Positions 1 through 7,688 of a stretch of 64,000 nucleotides of DNA are shown here, one piece after another. The notes beneath the pieces were generated by a model, which did no database searches, was not told the origin of the DNA, and was given only the letters and a program-made list of their open reading frames with translations. The DNA lies in NCBI GenBank assembly GCA_024225395.1, contig JAAEMR010000069.1:1-64000 (forward strand). The letters are read 5' to 3'. A program made the position numbers and the translations under genes. Every line of letters starts with the position of its first letter. The stretch's first letter is position 1. Source of the stretch: Gammaproteobacteria bacterium (GTDB lineage Bacteria; Pseudomonadota; Gammaproteobacteria; GCA-001735895).

Positions 1-63
1 ATAGGTGAGTACAAAAATTCCATGTCTCTGCTGGTGGAACTGGATAAGCTGGAAAAGCTTTAA
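1..63 (+). CDS. C-terminal end of an unidentified protein
   Basis: An open frame runs from the window edge to a TAA at 61-63 and encodes about 20 residues ending in ELDKLEKL. The rest of the gene lies outside the window. The tail looks amphipathic and helical (alternating Leu with Glu/Lys), but it is too short to assign to a family. Confidence 0.4.
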   Translation: MGEYKNSMSLLVELDKLEKL

Positions 64-149
64 ATTTTAAAAGATGTAGATCAATGGATAGCCATACGGA
101 AACTAAGAAACCAACAATATTGTTCAGATACCGGTCAACTATTTATAAT

Positions 150-185
150 CTTGTAACTTGTAACTTGTAACTTGTAACTTGTAAC
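150..185. repeat. Five tandem TTGTAAC heptamers
   Basis: Five perfect head-to-tail copies of TTGTAAC occupy 151-185, preceded by one extra C. They lie about 10 bases past the stop codon of the minus-strand histidine kinase gene. The same heptamer, in three copies, follows the glnA stop codon at 7668-7688. In both cases the array sits directly 3' of a minus-strand gene. The unit is not a multiple of three, so it is unlikely to be coding. Function is unknown. Confidence 0.9.
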
Positions 186-194
186 TGAATTTTA

Positions 195-1877
195 CTAATC
201 CCCCAAATGTTGAAATAAACTAAAACAGACTTTACCTTCCTGGTTGTTGGCGAGTTCCAGTTCGTAGTTAAAAGCCCTGGCCATAAATGCAGACTGATAC
301 AGTCCTATGCCCATACCCTGTCCTGATGATACGGGCTGATTGAACAGTTTGTTTTCAACGTCAACATCCATGCTTTTACCGTCATCACAGACAGTTACAA
401 CAATCATCTCAAGATTTGATATTACATCGACAATAATGTTTTTAGTATCGGTTTTACTCAAAGCGTTTGAAAGTAAATTGTTGATGACGCTTTCAAAAAG
501 CTCAGGGGGTATAGCGTGGCTGACTTTTATATCACTGTGATACTCAACGGAAGACTGACTATTAATCGATTTAAAATTCTCCAGCCATTTCTCAATATCA
601 ACAAATTGATAAGATGTTGAAAGCTCGGGTGCTTTTAATTTTTCAAGAGTAGACTCAAGCCGGTTACTGATCTGATTTAAATTTTGTTGTAATAGTTTAG
701 AGGGAAGTGGCTGATTTTCATCAGGTTTAATCTGAACGATATTGATCGATGTTTTTATTGATTGAAGTATGTTTTTAATATCATGAGTCAGTCTTGCCCC
801 TGTGTGATGAATTGTTTCAAAATGCTCATCGGCACGCATTTTCTCCTGATTCTTCTTGGACAGGTAAAACTGATACGCCATCCGGGTTAGTAGTATGGTG
901 TGCTGTCGTAATGCCTGCCCCGGATTAGATTTAAAGAAAACAGTGACAGTCAAATTATCTGAAAGAGAGTGTTGAAATGAAATACCTTCTTTTCTTCCGG
1001 ATTGAATTGAAAAGGTTGCAAACTGCCATTGGATTGAGTTCAACCACTCATTTTCAACCAGATCATCACAGGCAGCCTGCAAAAACTCATTAGATGAAAT
1101 ATAGGGTTCCTCTATCAGAGTCGTCAGGGTGTTTATCCAGGTTTCAAATGGTCCGCCAATAGTCATCGCATATCGATTCCACAAAACACCTATTCCCGAG
1201 TAGCCTATTCCCGGATTCCAGAACCAGCTGATTCCAAGTGCTAAAGTTGAAACGATAAATACGGTTAATAAAAGTCCATCGATGTAATCCACACCGTATA
1301 AAATACTGATGACTATACCTCCGAGTAATACAAGAAAAACCAGTGTTGTGGTTAACATGCCATGCATTAAGTCAATTTGACTACGAGTTTGATGTGACCG
1401 GTCAGGAACCGGAGCAAAGAAAAATACCAGGATCAGTATTAATACAATTATTTGAATGTAGGTTGCAAAGGGCGCAGGAAGTGAAATCTGTTCGAAGGTC
1501 CGAGGAATAACCCCGACTGACATTTCTATGGTTAAAATTGATAGAGCCAGTAAATCAAAAGCGCGGGTTGTGGTGTAACTAAACAGGCGGCTACCGATTA
1601 ATCCTGCTAATAACAGGCTGAAAAAAAACAAAAATTCAGGAGGGTAAAGATAGCTAAAAAATAATACCAGTAATGCAGGTAGCAAAGTGGTAGCAATTTT
1701 TAGTTCAGTATCTTTATTCCATAAAGGTTGCCACAACAAAAACAAGCCATACAATACAATAGTAAATGAAGTGTGAAGTTCCGGGTTTTTTATTATCCAG
1801 ATCAGGCTGTGCAATAATAGCAATAAGGTAGCCAGAATCTGTTGCTCAAATTGTAGTAATGGTTTAACTAACTTCAT
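195..1877 (-). CDS. Membrane-anchored sensor histidine kinase
   Basis: This is a probable inner-membrane sensor kinase. Its N-terminal half (about residues 10-225) has seven or eight hydrophobic segments. A soluble GAF-like region follows, then an HDIKN phosphoacceptor box near residue 365 and a C-terminal HATPase domain with a CDDGKS box and a GMGIGL glycine box. The architecture resembles the PrsK-type kinases of exosortase systems, but no exosortase gene is visible here. An in-frame ATG lies upstream at 1955. I prefer 1877 because it leaves a 42-base divergent gap to the ABC permease, and the extra 26 residues look non-coding. No partner response regulator is adjacent; the nearest, ntrC, has its own kinase. 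The signal sensed is unknown. Confidence 0.8.
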   Translation of the reverse strand: MKLVKPLLQFEQQILATLLLLLHSLIWIIKNPELHTSFTIVLYGLFLLWQPLWNKDTELKIATTLLPALLVLFFSYLYPPEFLFFFSLLLAGLIGSRLFSYTTTRAFDLLALSILTIEMSVGVIPRTFEQISLPAPFATYIQIIVLILILVFFFAPVPDRSHQTRSQIDLMHGMLTTTLVFLVLLGGIVISILYGVDYIDGLLLTVFIVSTLALGISWFWNPGIGYSGIGVLWNRYAMTIGGPFETWINTLTTLIEEPYISSNEFLQAACDDLVENEWLNSIQWQFATFSIQSGRKEGISFQHSLSDNLTVTVFFKSNPGQALRQHTILLTRMAYQFYLSKKNQEKMRADEHFETIHHTGARLTHDIKNILQSIKTSINIVQIKPDENQPLPSKLLQQNLNQISNRLESTLEKLKAPELSTSYQFVDIEKWLENFKSINSQSSVEYHSDIKVSHAIPPELFESVINNLLSNALSKTDTKNIIVDVISNLEMIVVTVCDDGKSMDVDVENKLFNQPVSSGQGMGIGLYQSAFMARAFNYELELANNQEGKVCFSLFQHLGD

Positions 1878-1919
1878 TGAACTAAAAGTAAAGAGCTGGA
1901 AAGTATTTGGGAGTTTAAA

Positions 1920-2696
1920 TTGATTGGGCAAACTATAGCACTGTTCCGCTATCAACTGCTGGGAATAATTAATACCAGGATCTCTATTTTGTTGTGCCTG
2001 ATATTTACGGTGGCTTTTATCGGGAGTCAGTTTATCGCAGAACTGGCGATATTAAATAGTGATGCCATTGCACTTGCCTCGATGGCCGATTTTCTACGTT
2101 ATAGTCTGGTCATATTTCTGGTCATAAGTCTTTCATTTCAGGTTTCTCAGGATTATGAGTCAGGTCAGTTTGAGCGTTTACTGGTCATGCCGTTGACGCG
2201 GGTTCAATATGTAATTGCACAATTTATTGTGCTGCTTGTTTTAGCTTTTGTGCTGATTTTGCCGCTGTTCTTGCTGGTTATGTTGTTTAGTGATTTTTCC
2301 GTCGCCCTGTACTGGGCTGCTGCAACTTTCCTTGAATTGCTCCTGGTTGGGCAATTTGCCCTGCTGGCGATAATCAGCCTGGAGAAATTACCTTTATCGG
2401 TGATTTTTACTATAGCCATTTACCTATTGTCTAAATCGACTTCTTTAATACAACTGGTGTTGTCCAGATCGACTCCTTTTTATGATGAAGAGAGTGGTTT
2501 TCAATTTGTTTTATTTGTCTTTACGACAATTAGTTATGTATTACCGGATGCCAGCTATTTTGCTCAAAATAATATATTTTTTGGCTCAGCCAGCTATGTT
2601 GAGTTATTGACTGGCCAGTTTGTATCGGTTGTTTTGTATAGCGCTTTTATCCAGTCGATTTTGCTGGTGGATTTTTACCGTAAAGAATTTAATTGA
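1920..2696 (+). CDS. ABC-2 type transporter permease
   Basis: This 258-residue membrane protein has about six hydrophobic segments and a QVSQDYESGQFERLLVMPL stretch. That kind of cytoplasmic loop is typical of ABC-2 exporter permeases (CcmB/NosY-like). The start is TTG at 1920, supported by a GGGAG ribosome site at 1909-1913. The stop overlaps the start of the next gene. It probably pairs with the ATPase at 4262, although a TPR-like gene and a pseudopilin gene lie between them. The substrate is unknown. Family assignment is fairly secure and the pairing is inferred from position. Confidence 0.75.
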   Translation: MIGQTIALFRYQLLGIINTRISILLCLIFTVAFIGSQFIAELAILNSDAIALASMADFLRYSLVIFLVISLSFQVSQDYESGQFERLLVMPLTRVQYVIAQFIVLLVLAFVLILPLFLLVMLFSDFSVALYWAAATFLELLLVGQFALLAIISLEKLPLSVIFTIAIYLLSKSTSLIQLVLSRSTPFYDEESGFQFVLFVFTTISYVLPDASYFAQNNIFFGSASYVELLTGQFVSVVLYSAFIQSILLVDFYRKEFN

Positions 2697-3418
2697 TGAT
2701 GACTGTTCAGCATCGAAATCTCAGGCAAATTCCAGTCCATTTAGTGGTATTTTTTATTCTATTTTTTTGTGCTCAACTAATCTATCACCACAGTAACAGT
2801 GAAGCATCTGACGCTTCTTATAAAAAACTGGAAGTACCTTTAGAGCCTGAGTTTTATCGGTCCATCTCTTTCGGGTCGGATAAATTACTCAGTTACCTGT
2901 TGTTGCTCGGGATTCAATTGCACGACAATCAAAAAGGTTTGCATGTCAGTTATAGTCACCTGGATTATTCCCTGTTAAGCGACTGGTTGTTAACCATTGA
3001 TGAAATAAATCCGGAGTCGGGTTATCCGGCATTTCTTGCGTCTCGGGTTTACAGTCATGTAAATGATAAAGCTAAATTAAGGTTGATGGTGGATGTCATA
3101 CAAAAGCTTTTTAAAAAGAACCCTCAACAGCATTGGCGGCGCATGACAGAGGCCTGTTTATTACTCAAGCATCAGCTGAATGACTTGCCAGCAGCATTAA
3201 AGGTGGCCGAGCAAATATCAAGTTTACCAAAGACTATGAAGCTACCATTCTGGGCAAGGGATATGAAGTTAGTGCTGCTGGATGAACTGAATCAATATGA
3301 GTCGGCACAGATTTTGATATCGTCCATGCTACAAAGTGGCGAGATAACGGATGAGGATGAACTACGGTTTTTGAAGGGGAGACTGTTGAAAATTCAACAG
3401 GCATTGTCGAGAAATTGA
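2696..3418 (+). CDS. Single-pass membrane protein with TPR-like helices
   Basis: This protein of about 240 residues has one N-terminal membrane segment (around residues 15-30), so most of it probably lies in the periplasm. The rest looks helical, with repeats such as YPAFLASRVYSHVNDKAKLR that recall tetratricopeptide repeats. I chose ATG 2696, whose first base is the last base of the upstream TGA, so translation is probably coupled; TTG 2693 and ATG 2699 are also possible. I do not recognise a named family. Its position between an ABC permease and a pseudopilin suggests an accessory or scaffolding role in that locus. Confidence 0.65.
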   Translation: MMTVQHRNLRQIPVHLVVFFILFFCAQLIYHHSNSEASDASYKKLEVPLEPEFYRSISFGSDKLLSYLLLLGIQLHDNQKGLHVSYSHLDYSLLSDWLLTIDEINPESGYPAFLASRVYSHVNDKAKLRLMVDVIQKLFKKNPQQHWRRMTEACLLLKHQLNDLPAALKVAEQISSLPKTMKLPFWARDMKLVLLDELNQYESAQILISSMLQSGEITDEDELRFLKGRLLKIQQALSRN

Positions 3419-3538
3419 CAGGTTGTGATGTCGATAGATATGGAATATGCTAAATCCATTGATTTAATGGCTTTAGTTTAATTTGGCATTATAATTGCAA
3501 TGTTTAACCAAGAGATTATTATAAACAGGAGAAGCAAA

Positions 3539-4198
3539 TTGAAAATTCATGCTAATAAAGGTTTTACACTGGTAGAAATTGCCATTGTACTGGTTATAGT
3601 CGGCCTGCTGATCGGCGGAGTACTGAAAGGTCAGGAAATGATTACAAACGCTAAACTGAAGCGTATTGAATCAGACAATGCTGGTATCGCCGCTGCGATG
3701 TTTTCCTATCAGGATCGTTATTTACAGCTACCCGGTGATGATAGTGGTGCCGGTGGAGATGGAACCGATCCGGGACGATTTAACTTATATGGAACTGCTG
3801 ATGCAAATAATGGTGATGGTGATGGTCTTATCGGTGGAAACTGGACTCCTGCTGCAGCGACAGATGAGTCGGCCATGTTCTGGATGCATTTAAGAGCCGC
3901 AGGTCTGGTACCTGGTGGTGGTACAGATACTACGCAGCCATCAAATGCTTATGGTGGTTTGGTTGGCATACGTGATGGAGCACTAGATATTGCGGGCCAT
4001 GTGACAATATTCGGCCAGATTGAAGGTCCTATCGCAAAGATCATAGAGGCCAGGCTGGATGATGGTGTTCCAGATTCTGGTCGTATACAGGCAGGACAAT
4101 CTTCTGGAGGTTCACCAATCGATATGGATGATGCAACTGCCACCGGTAGTACCAGTTATGATGATGCTGAAAGATACAGCATTGCTTTCCGTCTGTAA
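3539..4198 (+). CDS. Type IV pilin-like / type II secretion pseudopilin
   Basis: The protein has a class III signal: a short basic leader, then KG|FTLVEIAIVLVIVGLL with Glu at position 5 of the mature form, as cut by prepilin peptidase. I place the start at TTG 3539 because AGGAG at 3527-3531 lies seven bases upstream and gives the usual short leader MKIHANKG; the in-frame ATG at 3500 would give a longer leader. The 210-residue mature part is rich in Gly, Asp and Ala, with a GDGTDPGR segment and no obvious C-terminal cysteine pair. No pilus assembly ATPase or secretin is nearby. The gene lies between an ABC permease and an ABC ATPase. Confidence 0.8.
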   Translation: MKIHANKGFTLVEIAIVLVIVGLLIGGVLKGQEMITNAKLKRIESDNAGIAAAMFSYQDRYLQLPGDDSGAGGDGTDPGRFNLYGTADANNGDGDGLIGGNWTPAAATDESAMFWMHLRAAGLVPGGGTDTTQPSNAYGGLVGIRDGALDIAGHVTIFGQIEGPIAKIIEARLDDGVPDSGRIQAGQSSGGSPIDMDDATATGSTSYDDAERYSIAFRL

Positions 4199-4221
4199 TT
4201 CTCTGTTTAAAGCCTAAAAAG

Positions 4222-4248
4222 AGCCTGCCGCTGTGCAGGCTTTTTTTT
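4222..4248 (+). terminator. Rho-independent terminator after the pseudopilin gene
   Basis: AGCCTGC (4222-4228) pairs with GCAGGCT (4235-4241) and is followed directly by a run of T. The hairpin ends 14 bases before the GTG of the ABC ATPase gene. Either the ATPase depends on read-through, or the hairpin reduces its expression relative to the pseudopilin. Confidence 0.8.
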
Positions 4249-4261
4249 GAGGTAAATTTGA

Positions 4262-4984
4262 GTGCTTGAGGTTAAGAATTTACATTATCAGATCGGTAAA
4301 AACTCTGTCCTGCGTGGCATGAATTTATCCATTCAACCGGGTTGTTTTTATGCGCTTGCGGGTGCGAATGGTGCGGGTAAGACTACCTTGATTAAAATCA
4401 CCCTGGATTTGATCCGGAATATTCAACAAGGTGACATTACGATCGGAAGTATCGATCACAAGTTAATGTCTGCACATGATCTGGTTACTTACCTGCCTGA
4501 AAATTTTGATATTAAAAAAGATGTCACGGGCTGGCAATTTATTAAATTTGTGTATGGTGCCTATAGTCAGCCGCTTAACAGGAACCGGGTTGAGCTTCTG
4601 TGTGAGCGACTTGGCCTGGATTACTCCTGTCTTGATGATAAAACCAATAGTTACTCTAAAGGCATGAAGCAAAAGCTGGGGCTGATCAGTTGTTTTATGC
4701 TGGATAAGCCCTTAATTATTCTGGATGAGCCGTTAAGCGGGCTCGACCCCAAAGCTCGTTATCATTTTAAGGAATTATTGAAATCACAGCGCGAAAATAA
4801 TCGTACTATTTTTTACAGTACCCACATGCTGGCGGATGCAGAGGAAATTTGTGATCAGTTTGGAATTCTGCATGATGGTAAAATTGTCTTCGATGGTTCT
4901 CCTGATTCATGTCTAGAGCAATATAAAGCTCAAACTCTTGAGCAGGCTTACATGAACTGTATTACTGGGTATCCTGAGAATTAA
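4262..4984 (+). CDS. ABC transporter ATP-binding protein
   Basis: This 240-residue ATPase has a Walker A motif (GANGAGKTT, near residue 36), a signature-type stretch (SYSKGMKQKLGL), a Walker B motif (PLIILDEPLSGLDP) and an H-loop (YSTHM). This fits the CcmA/NatA group that partners ABC-2 permeases. The start is GTG 4262, with GAGG about nine bases upstream. It probably works with the permease at 1920. Its last 23 bases overlap the convergent end of ntrC. Confidence 0.85.
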   Translation: MLEVKNLHYQIGKNSVLRGMNLSIQPGCFYALAGANGAGKTTLIKITLDLIRNIQQGDITIGSIDHKLMSAHDLVTYLPENFDIKKDVTGWQFIKFVYGAYSQPLNRNRVELLCERLGLDYSCLDDKTNSYSKGMKQKLGLISCFMLDKPLIILDEPLSGLDPKARYHFKELLKSQRENNRTIFYSTHMLADAEEICDQFGILHDGKIVFDGSPDSCLEQYKAQTLEQAYMNCITGYPEN

Positions 4985-6419
4985 GCTCCTTTAGCTTTCG
5001 GGTTAAAGTATTTCGTCCCCAGCCCAGTAGTTTTGCGGCTTCAATTTTACGTCCCCCTGTTTTACTCAGAGCGCAATCAAGTAGTGTTTTCTCAAACATG
5101 GGCTGTGCCCGGGATAATATGTTTTCTTCTCCGGAATTTAACTGACTCAATGTCCATTGACGTAGTAGAGAAGTCCAGTCCAGTTCGTTAGTTTCTACTT
5201 TGTTTTCAATAGTGGCTGAATCCGGCAGATTAGCTTGAGGGTTTTTTAGCTCTTCTGGCATGTCATTCATTTGAATAGTATTGCCAGTGGCCATGACGCT
5301 AAACCAGCGACAGGTATTTTCAATTTGGCGAACGTTGCCGCTCCAGGGCAGTGTGACCAGGTAATTTATAACTTTCTGGCTGATCGTCTTGGTAGTTTCG
5401 TTAAGCTCTATCGCTGCCTGCTGCATGAAGTGATTTAATAATAGCGGGATGTCATCCCGTCGTTCGCGTATTGCCGGCAAGTGTACTTTGATGACGTTTA
5501 GGCGGTGATAAAGGTCTTCACGAAAACGACCCTGGCTGACCAGCTGTTTCAGGTTTTGATGGGTAGCAGCAATTATTCTGACGTCCGATTTTATGGCGGT
5601 AATGCCTCCTACCCGGAAAAACTCTCCTTCAGCCAGAACTCGTAACAGGCGAGTTTGCAGAGCCATTGGCATGTCTCCAATTTCATCCAGAAATAAAGTG
5701 CCGCCATTGGCTTGCTCAAAGCGGCCTTTGTGTTGATTTTGCGCGCCGGTAAATGCGCCTTTTTCGTGGCCGAACAGCTCAGATTCGAGTAATTCACCGG
5801 GAATTGCTGCGGTATTTATGGCGATAAAAGCTTTGTTAACCCGGGGGCTGTGTTTGTGCAGGGCCCGGGCTACCAGCTCCTTTCCGGTTCCTGATTCGCC
5901 GTTAATGAGTACGCTGATATGCGATCGGGACAGGCGACCTATGACTCTGAAAATTTCCTGCATGGCAGGGGAATCCCCAATGATTTCACTGGAGACATCG
6001 GTGCTGACTGTTTTGGGTGTTGTTTCGAATCTTTTTTGTACCGCCCTGGTTGTGAGGTTAGTCGCTTCCGTAATGTCGAAGGGTTTTGACAGGTATTCGA
6101 AAGCACCCTCCTGGTATGCCTGCACGGTGGTGTCCAGATCTGAATAAGCGGTCATGATGATAATCGGCATGTTGGCATCAAAATTGTGTACCTGGTTCAT
6201 GAATTCGAAACCATCAATGCCGGGCATACGCACATCGGTGATGATTGTATCTGGCAGGTCACCATCCTGGCGTTTAAGCTGAGTCAGTGCGACTGAGGCC
6301 GAGTCGAAAGTTTTAGTGTTAAAGTGTGCTTTTTTTAATGCTTTTTCGAGAACCCAGCGTATTGACTGGTCGTCATCAATAATCCAGATGCAAGATGCCG
6401 TTTCCTGTTTGTCATTCAT
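4962..6419 (-). CDS. ntrC: Nitrogen regulation response regulator NtrC
   Basis: This is a sigma-54-dependent activator of nitrogen-limitation genes, phosphorylated by NtrB. At 485 residues it has the usual length. The receiver domain carries the likely phospho-acceptor D62 in ITDVRMPG. The AAA+ domain has Walker A GESGTGK (about 174-180), the sigma-54 contact loop GAFTGA (about 221-226) and a GGTLFLDEIGDM Walker B. A Fis-type helix-turn-helix ends the protein (KIEAAKLLGWGRNTL). The start overlaps the ntrB stop by four bases (ATGA), so the two are translationally coupled. The matching kinase and glnA lie next to it. Confidence 0.96.
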   Translation of the reverse strand: MNDKQETASCIWIIDDDQSIRWVLEKALKKAHFNTKTFDSASVALTQLKRQDGDLPDTIITDVRMPGIDGFEFMNQVHNFDANMPIIIMTAYSDLDTTVQAYQEGAFEYLSKPFDITEATNLTTRAVQKRFETTPKTVSTDVSSEIIGDSPAMQEIFRVIGRLSRSHISVLINGESGTGKELVARALHKHSPRVNKAFIAINTAAIPGELLESELFGHEKGAFTGAQNQHKGRFEQANGGTLFLDEIGDMPMALQTRLLRVLAEGEFFRVGGITAIKSDVRIIAATHQNLKQLVSQGRFREDLYHRLNVIKVHLPAIRERRDDIPLLLNHFMQQAAIELNETTKTISQKVINYLVTLPWSGNVRQIENTCRWFSVMATGNTIQMNDMPEELKNPQANLPDSATIENKVETNELDWTSLLRQWTLSQLNSGEENILSRAQPMFEKTLLDCALSKTGGRKIEAAKLLGWGRNTLTRKLKELNSQDTQ

Positions 6420-7486
6420 TGTTCATCCTCAAGTGGTAGCAACGTGGTAAATATTGTGTGTTGGTGACCGTTCTGGCACTGGATGATTCCGTGATGCCCG
6501 ACGATAATTTGTTGTGCTATGGGTAAACCAAGACCGGTTCCATCGGGTTTATTGGTTACCATGGGCAGGAATAAATTCTCCAGTAACTCTTCTGCGATAC
6601 CGGGTCCGTTATCGATGATGTCGATTTGAATGACATGTTTATAACGTTGATTGCTCACCGTGTGCTGTCGGTTAATGCGTGTTTTAAAAGTAATCTCGGC
6701 ACTTCTATTTTTATTTAATATCACTGACTGTGCAGAATTTCTGGCGACATTTAAAAAGGCCTGGATCAGCTGGTTTTTGTCAGCCATGAGTTCTGGGATG
6801 CTGGGATCGTAATCTCTAACTATTTTAAGACTTGGGAATTCAGCCAGTATCAGGCTGCGAACATGTTCCAGAACTTCAAGAATATTGATTTGTTCTTTTT
6901 CTATTTTTCGATTTGGACCTAACATACTGTTGAGTAATCTTTGTAGCCTGTCAGCCTCACGGATGATGACATCGGTATATTCTTTTAATTCTGGGCTGGT
7001 GATTTCACCTTCCAGCAATTGAGCGGCACCACGAATGCCTCCTAGTGGATTTTTAATCTCATGCGCCATACCTCGTGCCAACTGTTGACTGGCTGTTTGC
7101 TGGTTTATTCTTTGTCCATCTTTGGCAATTTCCAGGTGCCGGTCTATGGGAAGTAACTCCACCAGCAGGTTGAGTTGGTCGACCTCGATAATTGGGTGTA
7201 TTGAATAATCGGCAATGATGGCTTTTCCGTTTGCCAGTGTCAGAGAGGCTTCATGTTCGGTAATTTGATGGTTATGACCCAGGCTAAATTGTAAAGAAGA
7301 CAGGATGGAGTTGTCGCCATTTGGATCGAACAGGGAGGCAAAAGGTTTATGAAGTAAAACCTTTTCACTGGTATCAAAAAATACTTCTGCGGTTGCATTG
7401 ACCTGTTTAATAGTCAGGTCCTCGCTCAGGCAGATGATACTGCTGTTCAGGTAATCAAGTATTTTGCTGGCATCAATATAGGGCAT
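6416..7486 (-). CDS. ntrB: Nitrogen regulation sensor kinase NtrB (GlnL)
   Basis: This is the cytosolic kinase/phosphatase for NtrC. From ATG 7486 it is 356 residues. It has a PAS-like domain (LNSSIICLSEDLTIKQVN), the H-box GMAHEIKNPLGGIRGAAQLL typical of NtrB, and a HATPase domain with DNGPGI and GTGLGL. The open frame extends upstream to 7756, but those 90 residues cross the glnA terminator and do not resemble NtrB. A sigma-54-like element at 7498-7513 lies so close that its transcript would begin at about the start codon. Function is clear; the start is probable. Confidence 0.94.
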   Translation of the reverse strand: MPYIDASKILDYLNSSIICLSEDLTIKQVNATAEVFFDTSEKVLLHKPFASLFDPNGDNSILSSLQFSLGHNHQITEHEASLTLANGKAIIADYSIHPIIEVDQLNLLVELLPIDRHLEIAKDGQRINQQTASQQLARGMAHEIKNPLGGIRGAAQLLEGEITSPELKEYTDVIIREADRLQRLLNSMLGPNRKIEKEQINILEVLEHVRSLILAEFPSLKIVRDYDPSIPELMADKNQLIQAFLNVARNSAQSVILNKNRSAEITFKTRINRQHTVSNQRYKHVIQIDIIDNGPGIAEELLENLFLPMVTNKPDGTGLGLPIAQQIIVGHHGIIQCQNGHQHTIFTTLLPLEDEQ

Positions 7487-7497
7487 GAAAGTTTGGT

Positions 7498-7513
7498 AGC
7501 AATAAAAATGCCA
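7498..7513 (-). promoter_or_regulatory. Sigma-54 (-24/-12) promoter before ntrB
   Basis: Read on the minus strand, this is TGGCATT-TTTA-TTGCT. It matches the RpoN consensus TGGCACG-N4-TTGCW at the invariant GG and GC with the right spacing. An NtrC-type dyad lies about 75-90 bases upstream (7587-7603). Transcription would start about 12 bases past the GC, within a base or two of the ntrB ATG. Confidence 0.65.
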
Positions 7514-7586
7514 ATATTTGAAAAGCTCATTAGGGCATGGTGTTGCAAAAAATGAGGGTTTGGGCTGGTATTGGCAAGGATTATTA

Positions 7587-7603
7587 TGCACTATAATGGT
7601 GCG
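7587..7603. promoter_or_regulatory. NtrC binding site upstream of ntrB
   Basis: TGCACTA-TAA-TGGTGCG closely matches the known NtrC dyad TGCACCA-N3-TGGTGCA. It lies upstream of a sigma-54-like element and ntrB, as expected for nitrogen autoregulation. A sister site precedes glnA. Confidence 0.75.
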
Positions 7604-7634
7604 AAATAATAAGTATTTTGTCTTAAGGAAGAAA

Positions 7635-7658
7635 AAAGCCCCTGATTCCAGGGGCTTT
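7635..7658 (-). terminator. Rho-independent terminator after glnA
   Basis: AAAGCCCCTG and CAGGGGCTTT form a perfect 10-bp stem with a 4-base loop. On the minus strand it is followed by a T run. It separates glnA from ntrBC, so ntrBC needs its own promoter or read-through. Confidence 0.9.
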
Positions 7659-7667
7659 AATATAATT

Positions 7668-7688
7668 TTGTAACTTGTAACTTGTAAC
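7668..7688. repeat. Three tandem TTGTAAC heptamers after glnA
   Basis: Three perfect copies of TTGTAAC lie between the glnA stop codon (7689-7691) and its terminator. The unit is identical to the array at 151-185. In both places it directly follows a minus-strand gene, so the transcript carries GUUACAA repeats in its 3' untranslated region. Confidence 0.9.

Noticed and set aside
150-185. The TTGTAAC array as a possible CRISPR array
   Set aside because: The units are tandem heptamers with no spacers, and no cas genes are seen.
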